Positions 42,001 to 51,117 are shown, counted from the first letter of the stretch. The stretch is 64,000 nt of DNA from JB111 sp049856175 (GCF_049856175.1 NZ_JBNDNA010000003.1:1-64000); one strand, 5' to 3'. Program-made: numbers and translations. Notes: generated by a model not told the origin, from the sequence alone.

Positions 42001-42450
42001 GTGAGAACGATGACGACGCCGAAGTTTCTTGCGGATTTCCCGCTGGCCGGAGAACTGGTGGGAGAGAACTTCGAGGGCTGGCCGGACGATGTGCGCAAGG
42101 AGTTCGAGGACCTTGCGTTCGACGGTCACGTCGGATCCCGGCTGCTCAGCGAGACCGACCGGGTGCGCGTGTGGGAGATCCGGCTGGCGCCGGGGGAGCG
42201 GTGGCACGCCCACCGGCACGTGCTGGACTACTTCTGGACCGCCGTGACGGCGGGGACGAGCAGACAGCACACCTTCGACGGCACCACGCGCGACGTGTCC
42301 TACGGGGCGGGCGAGACGCGGCACTTCCACTTCGGCCCCGGCGAGTACCTGCTGCACGACATCGAGAACATCGGCGACCAGGAGCTGATCTTCACCACCG
42401 TGGAGCACCTGGACAGCGACAACGACCCGCTTCCCGTCGACGCCGGCTGA
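42001..42450 (+). CDS. Small cupin protein, 149 aa
   Basis: A single cupin barrel with His-rich metal sites: ERWHAHRHVLDYFWTAVTAG, then YGAGETRHFHFGPGEYLLHDIENIG. It resembles small cupins found with beta-alanine or aromatic catabolic genes (BauB-like). It could be a dioxygenase, isomerase or non-catalytic binding protein; the His clusters support metal binding. GTG 42001 has GAGGAAGG about 6 nt upstream and is preferred over ATG 42010. It lies between the monooxygenase and the hydroxylase operon, so ring-product processing is a reasonable guess. Confidence 0.75.
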   Translation: MRTMTTPKFLADFPLAGELVGENFEGWPDDVRKEFEDLAFDGHVGSRLLSETDRVRVWEIRLAPGERWHAHRHVLDYFWTAVTAGTSRQHTFDGTTRDVSYGAGETRHFHFGPGEYLLHDIENIGDQELIFTTVEHLDSDNDPLPVDAG

Positions 42451-42683
42451 CCGGCGGCCGGTCCACGGTGCACCGTCGCCGTCCGGTCTTCCCCCCTGGG
42501 TGGAGGGCTCGCCAGGCCGCGACCGGTAAGGAGGCGCATCCGCTGTGACGGGGCACAGTCGACCACTGGCGGTCGGTGCGTTGCCACATGGATGACCTCG
42601 GCGGTGTGCGCGAGACTGGCGTCCACGCCGGTCGCGGGACGTCGTCCCGACCCCGGCAGCAGGCCTTTGCCCGAAGGAGAGCG

Positions 42684-42770
42684 ATGGAGCCCCCCGCAGC
42701 AGCACGTTCCCACCCGTCAGGCGTCGTCGACGCCGACGCACAGACCACCAGAACGAAGGGAGCGCGATGA
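42684..42770 (+). CDS. Possible 28-aa leader ORF coupled to coxM
   Basis: An ATG with GAAGGAGAGCG immediately upstream opens a 28-codon frame (MEPPAAARSHPSG at its start) whose TGA overlaps the next gene's ATG as ATGA. The other junctions in this operon have the same overlap, which suggests translation through the short frame feeds the FAD subunit gene. The rest of 42451-42683 shows no gene or clear promoter. A chance ORF remains possible since the FAD subunit also has its own GAAGGGAG site. Confidence 0.4.
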   Translation: MEPPAAARSHPSGVVDADAQTTRTKGAR

Positions 42771-43642
42771 AGCCGTCGGCCTTCGCCTACCACGACCCCG
42801 AGACCATCGACGAGGCGGTGACGCTGAAGTCCGCCCACGGGTCGGACGCCACCGTGCTCGCGGGCGGCCTCAGCCTCATGCCCTTCATCTACGCACGCGT
42901 GCACCGGCCCGAGGTACTCGTGGACATCAATCGCGTCACCGAGATGCAGCAGGTCGTCGTCGCCGGCGACCACGTCGAGATCGGCGCGGGTGTCCGCCAA
43001 CGGACCGCCGAGACCGACGGCGGGGTCCGCACGGCCGTCCCGATCCTCACCGAGGCGATCTCCTACATCGGTCACGCCGAGATCCGCCACCGCGGGACCG
43101 TCGGCGGCAGCATCGCGTTCGCCGACCCCGCGACCGAGCTCCCCACTGTCGCCGTCACCCTCGGCGCGCAGATGGTGGTTGCCGGCCCGTCCGGGGTCCG
43201 CACGCTGCCGGCCGAGGAGTTCTTCGTGGGGCAGAAGATCAACGCGCTCGAGCCCGACGAGGTCCTCGTCGCGACCCGGTGGCCGGTGCCCGGAGGGTCC
43301 CACGGATACGTGGAGGTCTCCCGACGCGTCGGCGACCGGCCGATGGCGGCCGCCGCCTGCCAGCTCGAGCTCGCCGACGACGGCACGGTGGCGGCCGCCG
43401 CGATCGGCGTCGGCAACATCGCCGACCGACCCCTGCGCGCCTCCGCGGCGGAGCAGCTGCTGGTCGGGAGCGAACCGACCGCTGAGCTCGTCACCGAGGC
43501 CGCGCGCACCGTCCGCGACCAGGTGACCAACGGCGACGACATCCACGCCACGCACGACTACCGCAAGCACGTCGCGGCGACCATCACCGCCCGCGCGATC
43601 ACCGCTGCGCTCCACCGCGGGGCGAGAGGAGAGACGGCATGA
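42767..43642 (+). CDS. Molybdenum hydroxylase FAD-binding subunit (CoxM type)
   Basis: This 291-aa medium subunit of a xanthine dehydrogenase-family enzyme has VLAGGLSLMPFIYAR and RHRGTVGGSIAFADPATELP, the two FAD pyrophosphate motifs (AGGxSL and TxGGSxxxxDPxxE/D). The C-terminal CO-dehydrogenase flavoprotein domain is present. It passes electrons from the Fe-S subunit to the acceptor. It is first in the M-S-L-D-E-F set and overlaps the Fe-S gene by 4 nt. ATG 42767 is preceded by GAAGGGAGCGCG. Confidence 0.92.
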   Translation: MKPSAFAYHDPETIDEAVTLKSAHGSDATVLAGGLSLMPFIYARVHRPEVLVDINRVTEMQQVVVAGDHVEIGAGVRQRTAETDGGVRTAVPILTEAISYIGHAEIRHRGTVGGSIAFADPATELPTVAVTLGAQMVVAGPSGVRTLPAEEFFVGQKINALEPDEVLVATRWPVPGGSHGYVEVSRRVGDRPMAAAACQLELADDGTVAAAAIGVGNIADRPLRASAAEQLLVGSEPTAELVTEAARTVRDQVTNGDDIHATHDYRKHVAATITARAITAALHRGARGETA

Positions 43643-44214
43643 CGACACCGACGACGGACCGCACCCGGCGGCGTGAGATCACCGTGACCGTCAACGGCCG
43701 CGAGGTCGTGCGCGAGGTCGAGACGCGCATGACGCTCGCCGACTGGCTCCGCCAGGAGCTCGATCTCGTCAGCGTCCACCTCGGCTGCGAGCAGGGCGTC
43801 TGCGGGGCGTGCAACGTCCTCATGGACGGGCAGTCCGTGCGCTCGTGCCTCATGCTGGCGGTCCAGGTCGACGGCCACTCGATCGAGACGGTGGAGTCCC
43901 TGTCCGCCGACCAGAAGAACCTGCACCCGATCCAGGAGGCGTTCCACGAGGAGCACGGGCTCCAGTGCGGCTTCTGCACCCCCGCGATGGTCCTGCGGAC
44001 CAAGGAGATGCTCGACGAGAGACGGGACCGGACCGACGACGAGGTGCGGGACGGCATCTCCGGGATCCTCTGCCGGTGCACCGGTTACCAGAACATCATC
44101 AACGCCGTCCAGTGCGCGGCACGCAAGCTTGACGCGGGCGGGTGCCCGCGTCGGGCCACGGCAGCGGCCGGCGGCAACGGAGCCGCGGACGAGGCAGGAG
44201 GCCACGAGTCATGA
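43639..44214 (+). CDS. Molybdenum hydroxylase [2Fe-2S] subunit (CoxS type)
   Basis: A 191-aa small subunit with two [2Fe-2S] clusters. The plant-type ferredoxin cluster uses Cys50, Cys55 and Cys58 in GCEQGVCGAC plus a Cys about 12 residues on, and the second uses CGFC and CRCTGY. The C-terminal 30 residues (Ala/Gly-rich tail) are additional. It bridges the Mo site and FAD. It overlaps both neighbours by 4 nt (ATGA). Confidence 0.94.
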   Translation: MTTPTTDRTRRREITVTVNGREVVREVETRMTLADWLRQELDLVSVHLGCEQGVCGACNVLMDGQSVRSCLMLAVQVDGHSIETVESLSADQKNLHPIQEAFHEEHGLQCGFCTPAMVLRTKEMLDERRDRTDDEVRDGISGILCRCTGYQNIINAVQCAARKLDAGGCPRRATAAAGGNGAADEAGGHES

Positions 44215-46676
44215 CCAGCGCCAGCACCGAGCACCGCAGCGGCACGGAGTCCGTGCCGGCCCCGGAAGGAAGCAAGCACCGGTACATCGGCCGGAGCATG
44301 AAGCGGGTCGAGGACCCCCGGTTGCTCGTCGGTCGCGGCGGCTACATCGCCGACCTCAAGATCCCCGGGCTCAAGCACGCCGCCGTCTACCGCAGCCCGG
44401 TCGCGCACGGCCGGATCGTCTCCGTCGACGCCTCCGAGGCGCTGAAGATCCCCGGCGTCGTCGCCGTCGTCACCGGCGAGGACTGCAAGGCGAAGATGAA
44501 CCCCTGCATGAACTTCGGGCCGGCGACGATCCCGCAGTACCCGCTCGCGGTGGACAAGGTGCGCTACTTCGGTGAGGCCGTCGTCGCGGTCATCGCGGAC
44601 AGCCGCTACATCGCCGAGGACGGCATCGACGCACTGAAGGTCGAGATCGAGCCGCTGCCGCACGTCGTCGACCCCTTCGCAGCGCTCGAGCCCGACGCTC
44701 CCGTGCTGCACGAGGAGCACGGCTCCAACCTCGCCTACGAGCGGACCTTCGACTTCGGCGGCGCCGAGGAGGCGTTCGCCGAGGCAGACATCATCGTCTC
44801 CGACACGCTCCACTGGGGACGGTCCTCAGGCACGCCCATGGAGACGACCGGCGCCGTCGCCCGCCCCGGGCTCAACGGCGTGCTCGAGATCTTCTGCAAC
44901 TCGATCAACTTCACCTACTTCGCCTTCCTCATCTCCACCGCCCTCAAGCTGCCGAGCAACCAGGTCACCCTGCAGCCCGTCCCGGCCGGCGGCAGCTTCG
45001 GTACCAAGTTCACCGCCCACAAGGTCCCCACCCTCGCCGGGTTCCTCGCGCTGCAGGTCGACCAGCCGGTCGCCTACATCGAGGACCGGCTCGACCACAC
45101 GATGAACTCCGACCACCACGCGTCCGACCGGTACTACGAGGCCCGGCTCGCGCTCACCGCGGACGGGACGTTCACGGCGCTCGACGTCGATGTTCTCGAC
45201 GACTACGGCGCCTACCTCCAGTTCGGCGTCGGCACCCACGGCAACGCACTCTCGCAGTCGGTGGGGCCGTACAACATCGGGAAGCTGAAGTACCACCTCC
45301 GTGCCGCGGTGACGAACAAGTGCCAGCAGGGCGCCTACCGGGGCTTCGGCTCCGAGGTGCAGAACTGGGTGCTCGAACGACTCGTCGACCTGGCCGCGAA
45401 GGAGACCGGCATGCGGCCGGAGGACATCCGCAGGAAGAACTTCATACGGCCCGAGCAGTTCCCCCACAAGATCCCGGGCGGCAACCTCTACGACTCCGGC
45501 GACTACGAGGCGGTCCTCGACGAGACTCTGGGGCTCGTCGACCTCGAGCACTGGCGCGCCGAGCAGGTCCGGCTACGCGAGGAGGAGGGCCGCTACGTCG
45601 GCATCGGCCTCGTCTCGACGCAGGAGCGCAGCGTCTTCAGCTCGACCGAGTTCTGGTACTGGTTCGACGAGCCGGGCTTCGCCCCGACCTCGAGCCCGGA
45701 GAGCGCGACGATCACCATCGACCCGACCGGCCAGTTCCACGTCGTCCTGCACTCGCAGGCGATGTGGGGCAACAGCCCGGAGACCGTGGCCGCGATGGTC
45801 GTCGCCGAGGAGTTCGGCACCGACCCGTCGACCGTCAACATCCGGTACCAGGACTCGGCGCACGCACTGCCGGGCACCGGGCCGGGCGGCAGCCGCTTCA
45901 CGGTGATGGTGACCGGCGCGATCCGCGGCGCGGCGCGCAAGCTGCAGAAGAAGGTCATCGACATCGCGGCGCACACCCTCGAGGTGCCGGCCGAGGACCT
46001 GGAGATCGTCGACGAGCGCGTCCAGGTCAAGGGCGCCCCCGACGTCAGCCTCGGGCTCGCCGACGTCGCCGGGACGGCCTACTTCTTCGCCCTCAACCTC
46101 CCGCCGGGCGTGACGAGCGGGCTGGAGGAGCAGTTCACGTACGACCACCCGATGACCACGATGCCGTCCGCCGACCGCGCGGACCTCGGCGTCTTCTACC
46201 CGATCATGGGGCACAACTGCCACATCGCCGTCGTCGAGGTCGACCCGGACACCGGTCTGCTGAAGATCCTCGACTACACCGCCGTCCACGACGCCGGCAC
46301 CGTCGTGAATCCCGTGACGCTCGGCGGCCACGTGGTCGGCGGCACGGCCCAGGGCATCGGCACCGCGCTGCTCGAGGAGCTCCCGTACGGGGAGGACGGG
46401 ACGTTCGAGGCCATCTCGTTCCGTGACTACCTCGTGCCGACAGCGCACGAGGTCCCGTACGTCAAGCTCGGGCACGTCGAGACCCCGTCGCCGTACACGG
46501 AGTTCGGTATCAAGGGCGGCGGCGAGGGCGGCCGCATGGCGACCCCGGGCGTGCTGTCGGCGGCGATCGACGACGCGCTGAAGGAGTTCGGCATGCGCGT
46601 GCGCGAGCTGCCGGTCAAGCCGTCCGCCATCGTCGAGAGCGTCGCCAGGGCGCGCCGGTCAGGACTGAGCACATGA
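44211..46676 (+). CDS. Molybdenum hydroxylase large, molybdopterin-binding subunit (CoxL type), 821 aa
   Basis: The large subunit carries the molybdopterin cytosine dinucleotide and the substrate site. The catalytic Glu is residue 772 in GGGEGGRM. The active-site loop reads AYRGFGSE (residues 375-382), not the AYRCSFR of CO dehydrogenase, so this is a hydroxylase for an organic, probably heteroaromatic, substrate. GGSFGTKF and PGTGPGGSRF mark the cofactor contacts. It is followed by coxDEF-type maturation genes, which are found with CO dehydrogenase-like and some other Mo hydroxylases. Substrate is unknown; the monooxygenase upstream suggests a pyridine derivative. Confidence 0.92.
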   Translation: MTSASTEHRSGTESVPAPEGSKHRYIGRSMKRVEDPRLLVGRGGYIADLKIPGLKHAAVYRSPVAHGRIVSVDASEALKIPGVVAVVTGEDCKAKMNPCMNFGPATIPQYPLAVDKVRYFGEAVVAVIADSRYIAEDGIDALKVEIEPLPHVVDPFAALEPDAPVLHEEHGSNLAYERTFDFGGAEEAFAEADIIVSDTLHWGRSSGTPMETTGAVARPGLNGVLEIFCNSINFTYFAFLISTALKLPSNQVTLQPVPAGGSFGTKFTAHKVPTLAGFLALQVDQPVAYIEDRLDHTMNSDHHASDRYYEARLALTADGTFTALDVDVLDDYGAYLQFGVGTHGNALSQSVGPYNIGKLKYHLRAAVTNKCQQGAYRGFGSEVQNWVLERLVDLAAKETGMRPEDIRRKNFIRPEQFPHKIPGGNLYDSGDYEAVLDETLGLVDLEHWRAEQVRLREEEGRYVGIGLVSTQERSVFSSTEFWYWFDEPGFAPTSSPESATITIDPTGQFHVVLHSQAMWGNSPETVAAMVVAEEFGTDPSTVNIRYQDSAHALPGTGPGGSRFTVMVTGAIRGAARKLQKKVIDIAAHTLEVPAEDLEIVDERVQVKGAPDVSLGLADVAGTAYFFALNLPPGVTSGLEEQFTYDHPMTTMPSADRADLGVFYPIMGHNCHIAVVEVDPDTGLLKILDYTAVHDAGTVVNPVTLGGHVVGGTAQGIGTALLEELPYGEDGTFEAISFRDYLVPTAHEVPYVKLGHVETPSPYTEFGIKGGGEGGRMATPGVLSAAIDDALKEFGMRVRELPVKPSAIVESVARARRSGLST

Positions 46677-47575
46677 CGACCGTGCCCGAGCACCACGGCT
46701 CGCCCGCCCAGGCCCGACCGGCCGACGCGGGCGAGCTGCGGGACGCCCTGCGCGGTGTCGGCTACGTCGCCGGCGACGACCTCGCGATGGCGGCGTTCCT
46801 CGCGCTGCGGCTGGGCCGTCCGCTGCTCCTGGAGGGGGAGAACGGCGTCGGCAAGACGGAGATCGCTCGGGCGCTCGCCGACGTGCTCGGTCGCGAGCTC
46901 GTCCGGCTCCAGGCATACGAGGGCATCGACGCGAGCCAGGCGCTCTACGACTGGCACTACCCGGCGCAGCTGCTGGCCGTGCGCGAGGGCGCCGGTCACG
47001 CCGATGTGTTCACCGAGGAGTTCCTGCTTGAGCGTCCCCTGCTCCGGGCGCTGCGGGCAGGCTCGGGTGCCGTGCTGCTCATCGACGAGCTCGACCGGGC
47101 CGACGACGAGTTCGAGGCGTTCCTGCTCGAGCTCCTGTCCGACTTCGCCGTGACGATCCCCGAGATCGGCCGGGTGAGCGCGGCCGAGCCGCCGCTGGTC
47201 GTCCTCACGTCGAACCGGACCCGCGAGCTGCACAACGCGGTCCGTCGCCGGTGCCTCTACAGCTGGGTCGAGCACCCCGGGCCGGAGCGTGAACGTGAGA
47301 TCCTCGCCCTTCGGGCTCCCGAGGTGCCCGAGCAGCTGGCCAGGGAGGTGTGCGAGGCGGTGGCACGGGTGCGCGGCCTCGAGCTCTCCCACCGGCCCGG
47401 CGTCGGGGAGGCGCTCGACTGGGCAGGTGCCCTGCACATGCTGGGCGTGACGACGCTCGACGCGGACGTCGCGCGCGCCACGCTCTCGACCATGACGAAG
47501 GACGTCGACGACCAGCGGGCCGTGCTCGACGCCGTGGAGACGATCGTCCCCGACCGGGACTCGGGGCCGGCGTGA
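46673..47575 (+). CDS. MoxR-type AAA+ ATPase (CoxD)
   Basis: A 300-aa ATPase with Walker A GENGVGKTE (residues about 56-62), YEGIDASQALYDWHY, Walker B VLLIDELDRAD and sensor LTSNRTRELHNAVRRRC. CoxD unfolds or remodels the Mo-enzyme precursor so that the Cu- or S-ligand of the active site can be assembled. It pairs with the CoxE VWA protein next door, a standard MoxR/VWA team. It overlaps the large subunit gene by 4 nt. Confidence 0.92.
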   Translation: MTTVPEHHGSPAQARPADAGELRDALRGVGYVAGDDLAMAAFLALRLGRPLLLEGENGVGKTEIARALADVLGRELVRLQAYEGIDASQALYDWHYPAQLLAVREGAGHADVFTEEFLLERPLLRALRAGSGAVLLIDELDRADDEFEAFLLELLSDFAVTIPEIGRVSAAEPPLVVLTSNRTRELHNAVRRRCLYSWVEHPGPEREREILALRAPEVPEQLAREVCEAVARVRGLELSHRPGVGEALDWAGALHMLGVTTLDADVARATLSTMTKDVDDQRAVLDAVETIVPDRDSGPA

Positions 47576-48780
47576 CGAGGACGGCGACGGACACCCTCCG
47601 GCGCCCGGACCCGCCGGCCGGCACGACGACCTCCGGGCGGGAGGTCGAGACGCTGTGCGCGGAGTTCGCCGAGGTCCTGCGCGGACACGGCGTGCGCATC
47701 GGCACGTCGCAGGTCCTCACCCTCGTCCAGGCGCTCCATGCGCTCGGTGGCGTGCGGGCGGGCGAGCTCTTCTGGGCCGGTCGCGCCATCCTCGTCCAGG
47801 ACCCTCGCCACTACGACGCCTACGCGCGGGCGTTCGCCGAGTTCTTCGCCGGTGCCGTGCCGGGTGAGGATCTCCCCGTCGTGGCACGCCCCCCGACGAG
47901 CCTCCTCGTCGAGGCTCCGGACGGTCAGGGGCAGCCGCCGTCCGACGGGAGTGTCGAGGAGGAGTACCGCGAACAGCCCGAGCCTGCCCGGGTTGTGGCC
48001 AGCGCAGAGGAGCGGCTCCGGGTCAAGTCGTTCACCGCGATGACCGACGAGGAGCGGCGCGAGGCGGCCCGGATGATCCGGGACCTGCGGCTGCGCCTGC
48101 GCCACAGGCTGAGCAGGCGGCGGCGCCCCGCCCGTTCCGGTCGGCACCTCGACATGCGGGGGACCATGCGGAGCCTCCTCGCCACCGACGGCGAGCCGCT
48201 GAGGCTCCGGCGGCTCCGGCGGCGCACGCGTCAGCGGCCGATCACCTTCCTCGTCGACGTCTCCGGCTCCATGTCGGCCTACGGCCGGACGATCCTGCGG
48301 TTCGCGCACATGCTCATGCGTGCCGGCGAACGGATCGAGGTGTTCACGATCGGCGTGCGTCCCCACCGCGTGACGGCCGACATGCGCACGCCCTCACCAG
48401 ATCGTGCCCTCGAACGGGTCGGCGCCGCGGTGACGGACTGGGACGGTGGCACCCGGCTCGCGTCCTCCATCTCCACCCTCCTGCGGGGCGGACGGGGGCA
48501 GGACGCGCTGCGCGGCGCCGTCGTCGTCGTATGCTCGGACGGGCTGGACCACGACGAGCCCGCGGTCATGGCCGCGAGCATCGCCAGGCTGCAGCGCCTG
48601 GCCCACGAGCTGGTCTGGCTCAACCCGCTCAAGGCGGATCCCCGCTACGAACCGCTGGCGCGCGGAATGGCTGCTGCGCTGCCACACATCGACGACTTCC
48701 GCGCCGGTCACAGCATCGCCGGCCTCGAGGCGCTGGCACCGGTGCTGGCCGGGCGCGGACGTTCAGGGAGGCTGCGATGA
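47572..48780 (+). CDS. VWA-domain protein (CoxE)
   Basis: The 402-aa protein has a C-terminal von Willebrand A domain with an intact MIDAS motif DVSGSMS (residues 229-235) and CSDGLDHDEPAV. The N-terminal part is helical, and a very Arg-rich stretch (about 165-225) precedes the domain. CoxE works with CoxD in maturation of molybdenum hydroxylases. It starts at GTG overlapping the coxD stop codon. Confidence 0.92.
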   Translation: MTRTATDTLRRPDPPAGTTTSGREVETLCAEFAEVLRGHGVRIGTSQVLTLVQALHALGGVRAGELFWAGRAILVQDPRHYDAYARAFAEFFAGAVPGEDLPVVARPPTSLLVEAPDGQGQPPSDGSVEEEYREQPEPARVVASAEERLRVKSFTAMTDEERREAARMIRDLRLRLRHRLSRRRRPARSGRHLDMRGTMRSLLATDGEPLRLRRLRRRTRQRPITFLVDVSGSMSAYGRTILRFAHMLMRAGERIEVFTIGVRPHRVTADMRTPSPDRALERVGAAVTDWDGGTRLASSISTLLRGGRGQDALRGAVVVVCSDGLDHDEPAVMAASIARLQRLAHELVWLNPLKADPRYEPLARGMAAALPHIDDFRAGHSIAGLEALAPVLAGRGRSGRLR

Positions 48781-49871
48781 GGGACATTCTCGACGACGTG
48801 CTGGCGTGGCACCGGGCAGGGACCCGGTTCGCACTGGCGACGGTGGTGCGGACGTGGAGCTCCTCCCCGCGCGGGCCCGGTGCGTCGATGGCGGTCGCGG
48901 AGTCGGGCGAGGTCGTCGGGAGCGTGTCCGGCGGGTGCGTCGAGGGGGCGGTGTACGACCTGGCCGAGCGCGTGATCGCGACCGGCGTGCCGGTGCGCGA
49001 GACCTACGGGGTCTCCGACGACGAGGCGTTCGGCGTCGGGCTGACGTGCGGCGGCACCATCGAGGTGTTCGTCGAGCTCGTCACGGCGGAGTCGTTCCCC
49101 GAGCTGCCCGCCGTGGCCGCGGCCGAGGCCGACCGCCGTGCGACGGCGGTCGCGACCGTCGTCGACGGCGAGGGCGAGCTCGGCGGCCGGATCGTCCTCG
49201 GGCCGGACGGTGCCTCCGGCACGGTGCGCGATCCCGACCTGGCATACAGCGTGGCGGAGCTCGCCGAGGGCCTGCTGGCGCACGGGCGCAACGGGGTGCT
49301 CCACCTCGGGGCCCACGGGGAGCACCGCATGGAGGACGTCACGGTGTTCGTCGAGTCGTTCGCGCCGTCGCCGGAGATGATCGTGTTCGGCGCGATCGAC
49401 TTCGCCGCGGCCGTCGTGCGGGTGGGCAAGTTCCTCGGCTACCACGTCACGGTGTGCGACGCGCGGCCGGTGTTCGCCACCGCCCGGAGGTTCCCGGACG
49501 CGGACGAGATCGTCGTGCAGTGGCCGCACGACTATCTCGCCGGTCGCGAGGTCGACGAGCGGACCGTGATCTGCGTGCTCACGCACGACCCGAAGTTCGA
49601 CGTGCCGCTGCTGGTCGAGGCCCTGGGGACCAGGGCCGGCTACATCGGGGCGATGGGCAGTCGGCGCACGCACGACGACCGGATGGCCCGGCTGCGCGAG
49701 GAGGGGGTCTCGGAGGCGAACCTGGCCCGGCTCTCCTCCCCGATCGGGCTGGACCTGGGCGGCCGCACCCCGGAGGAGACCGCGGTCGCGATCGCCGCCG
49801 AGATCGTCGCCGCGCACTGGGGCGGGAGCGGCCGGCGGCTGAGCGACACCACCTCGCCGATCCACGCCTGA
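48777..49871 (+). CDS. XdhC/CoxF-family maturation protein, 364 aa
   Basis: An XdhC/CoxI-type protein with an N-terminal domain (LATVVRTWSSSPRGPGASMAV, SVSGGCVEGAVYD) and a C-terminal Rossmann domain (FGAIDFAAAVVRVGKFLGYHVTVCDARP, TRAGYIGAMGSRRTHDDRM, PIGLDLGGRTPEETAVAIAAEI). XdhC binds the Mo cofactor, protects its sulfurated form and hands it to the hydroxylase. It ends the M-S-L-D-E-F operon. A GC-rich hairpin follows. Confidence 0.92.
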   Translation: MRDILDDVLAWHRAGTRFALATVVRTWSSSPRGPGASMAVAESGEVVGSVSGGCVEGAVYDLAERVIATGVPVRETYGVSDDEAFGVGLTCGGTIEVFVELVTAESFPELPAVAAAEADRRATAVATVVDGEGELGGRIVLGPDGASGTVRDPDLAYSVAELAEGLLAHGRNGVLHLGAHGEHRMEDVTVFVESFAPSPEMIVFGAIDFAAAVVRVGKFLGYHVTVCDARPVFATARRFPDADEIVVQWPHDYLAGREVDERTVICVLTHDPKFDVPLLVEALGTRAGYIGAMGSRRTHDDRMARLREEGVSEANLARLSSPIGLDLGGRTPEETAVAIAAEIVAAHWGGSGRRLSDTTSPIHA

Positions 49872-49877
49872 CCCAGA

Positions 49878-49894
49878 GCCCTCCGGCGGAGGGC
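49878..49894 (+). terminator. Hairpin after the first hydroxylase operon
   Basis: GCCCTCC and GGAGGGC pair around a 3-nt loop 7 nt after the stop codon, with no T-tail. Confidence 0.4.
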
Positions 49895-49981
49895 AGCGTG
49901 AGTCTTCCGAACGCGCTCGATGGCGACCCTCTCGTCTCCCGTAGCTGACCAGCCGCGATGACGGCCTGGATCTCAGCGGAC

Positions 49982-50011
49982 TTGACACCTTCTCAATGGT
50001 CCGACAAGGAT
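49982..50011 (+). promoter_or_regulatory. Promoter of the SBP-SDR-ALDH-UbiD operon
   Basis: TTGACA is separated from AAGGAT by 18 nt. The -35 is a perfect consensus, the only one seen in the window. The transcription start would fall near 50018, about 100 nt before the first gene. Confidence 0.6.
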
Positions 50012-50025
50012 GGTCCGAGTCGGAC
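49999..50025 (+). promoter_or_regulatory. Operator candidate at the SBP operon promoter
   Basis: GTCCGA-G-TCGGAC (50013-50025) is a perfect inverted repeat covering the predicted transcription start. A further half-site, GTCCGA, lies 14 bp upstream at 49999-50004, inside the promoter spacer. This spacing suits cooperative binding of a dimeric repressor. Confidence 0.55.
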
Positions 50026-50117
50026 TACGTGAGTCGGGGCGCCGATCACGTTTGCACGACGAGCACCGTGGGTGCGTGTCCGGAGTGGTGCACGTTCAAC
50101 GAGGAATCGAGCAGCTC

Positions 50118-51083
50118 ATGAGTCGCAGACTGACAGTTGGGACCGTCTTGGTCGCCGGTGCTCTCGCGCTAGCCGCGTGCGGGGGCGACGCAGAGGGAGA
50201 GGCACCAGAGGGGGATGGTGGCCTGACGAGCATCACGGTCGGCGTGATCCCGATCGGTGATACCGCGCCCGCGTGGTTGGGGCTGCAGGAAGGAATCTTC
50301 GAGGAACACGGTCTGGACGTCGAGATCCAGGTGCTCCAGGGCGGCGCCGCCGTCATTCCTGGGGTGCTCAGTGGTGACATCCAGTTCGGCTTCTCCAACA
50401 CGACATCACTACTTATCGCGGCGGACCAGGGGCTCGGGCTCAGCTGGGTGGCTCCGGCTGCCTCGACCACGGGTGATGTCGAGGAGGACTTCAGCGCCGT
50501 GATGACCATGCCTGGATCCGGCATCTCGTCTCCGTCGGACCTCGAGGGGCGCACGGTGGCTGTCAACACCCTCAACAACATCGGTGACACGGTGGTCAGG
50601 TCCGTCGTCGAGGCCGACGGAGGAGACCCGGACGCGGTCGAGTTCGTCGAGCTCGCCTTCCCGGACATGCCTGCGGCGCTGACCGAGGGCAGGGTGGAGG
50701 CCGCGTGGGTGCTCGACCCGTTCATGACGATGTTGAACGACGAGGGAGCGGAGTCCATCAGTCGTCCCTACGCGGAGGTGCACCCCGAGCTGATGGTTGC
50801 CGCGTACTTCACGTCGGAGCAGCTCGCGAGCTCGGACCCGGAGGTCATCGAGGCCTTCCAGGCCGCGATGCAGGAGTCGTTGACGTACGCGGAGGAGCAC
50901 CCGGACGAGGCGCGTGCCGTTCTCTCCGAGTTCACGGAGATCGCTCCGGAGGTGCGTGAAGCGATCGTTCTGCCTCGGTGGCCCAGCGAGTTCGCGATCG
51001 AGTCGATCGAGACCCTCGCCGATCTGGCCTATCAGCACGGTCTGCTCGAGGAGGAAGTTGCCCCTGAGAGCCTCCTCTACTGA
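50118..51083 (+). CDS. Orphan ABC-type substrate-binding lipoprotein (NMT1/SsuA-like)
   Basis: A 321-aa lipoprotein with the lipid Cys at residue 21 (ALAACGG). The fold matches the NMT1/SsuA/TauA family: ITVGVIPIGDTAPAWLGLQEGIFEEHGLDVEIQ at the start, then GRVEAAWVLDPFM. The family binds sulfonates, nitrate, thiamine precursors, aromatic acids or pyrimidines. No permease or ATPase gene accompanies it, so it must use a transporter elsewhere or work as a sensor. It heads the operon with SDR, aldehyde dehydrogenase and UbiD, so the ligand is probably a pathway substrate. ATG 50118 begins the signal peptide. Confidence 0.85.
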   Translation: MSRRLTVGTVLVAGALALAACGGDAEGEAPEGDGGLTSITVGVIPIGDTAPAWLGLQEGIFEEHGLDVEIQVLQGGAAVIPGVLSGDIQFGFSNTTSLLIAADQGLGLSWVAPAASTTGDVEEDFSAVMTMPGSGISSPSDLEGRTVAVNTLNNIGDTVVRSVVEADGGDPDAVEFVELAFPDMPAALTEGRVEAAWVLDPFMTMLNDEGAESISRPYAEVHPELMVAAYFTSEQLASSDPEVIEAFQAAMQESLTYAEEHPDEARAVLSEFTEIAPEVREAIVLPRWPSEFAIESIETLADLAYQHGLLEEEVAPESLLY

Positions 51084-51117
51084 TCCGGCCGACCGTCGAC
51101 CACCTGAAAGGCGACAA

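Noticed and set aside
42767..49871. Annotation as aerobic CO dehydrogenase
   Set aside because: The M-S-L-D-E-F order fits, but the large subunit lacks the AYRCSFR loop of form I CO dehydrogenase.
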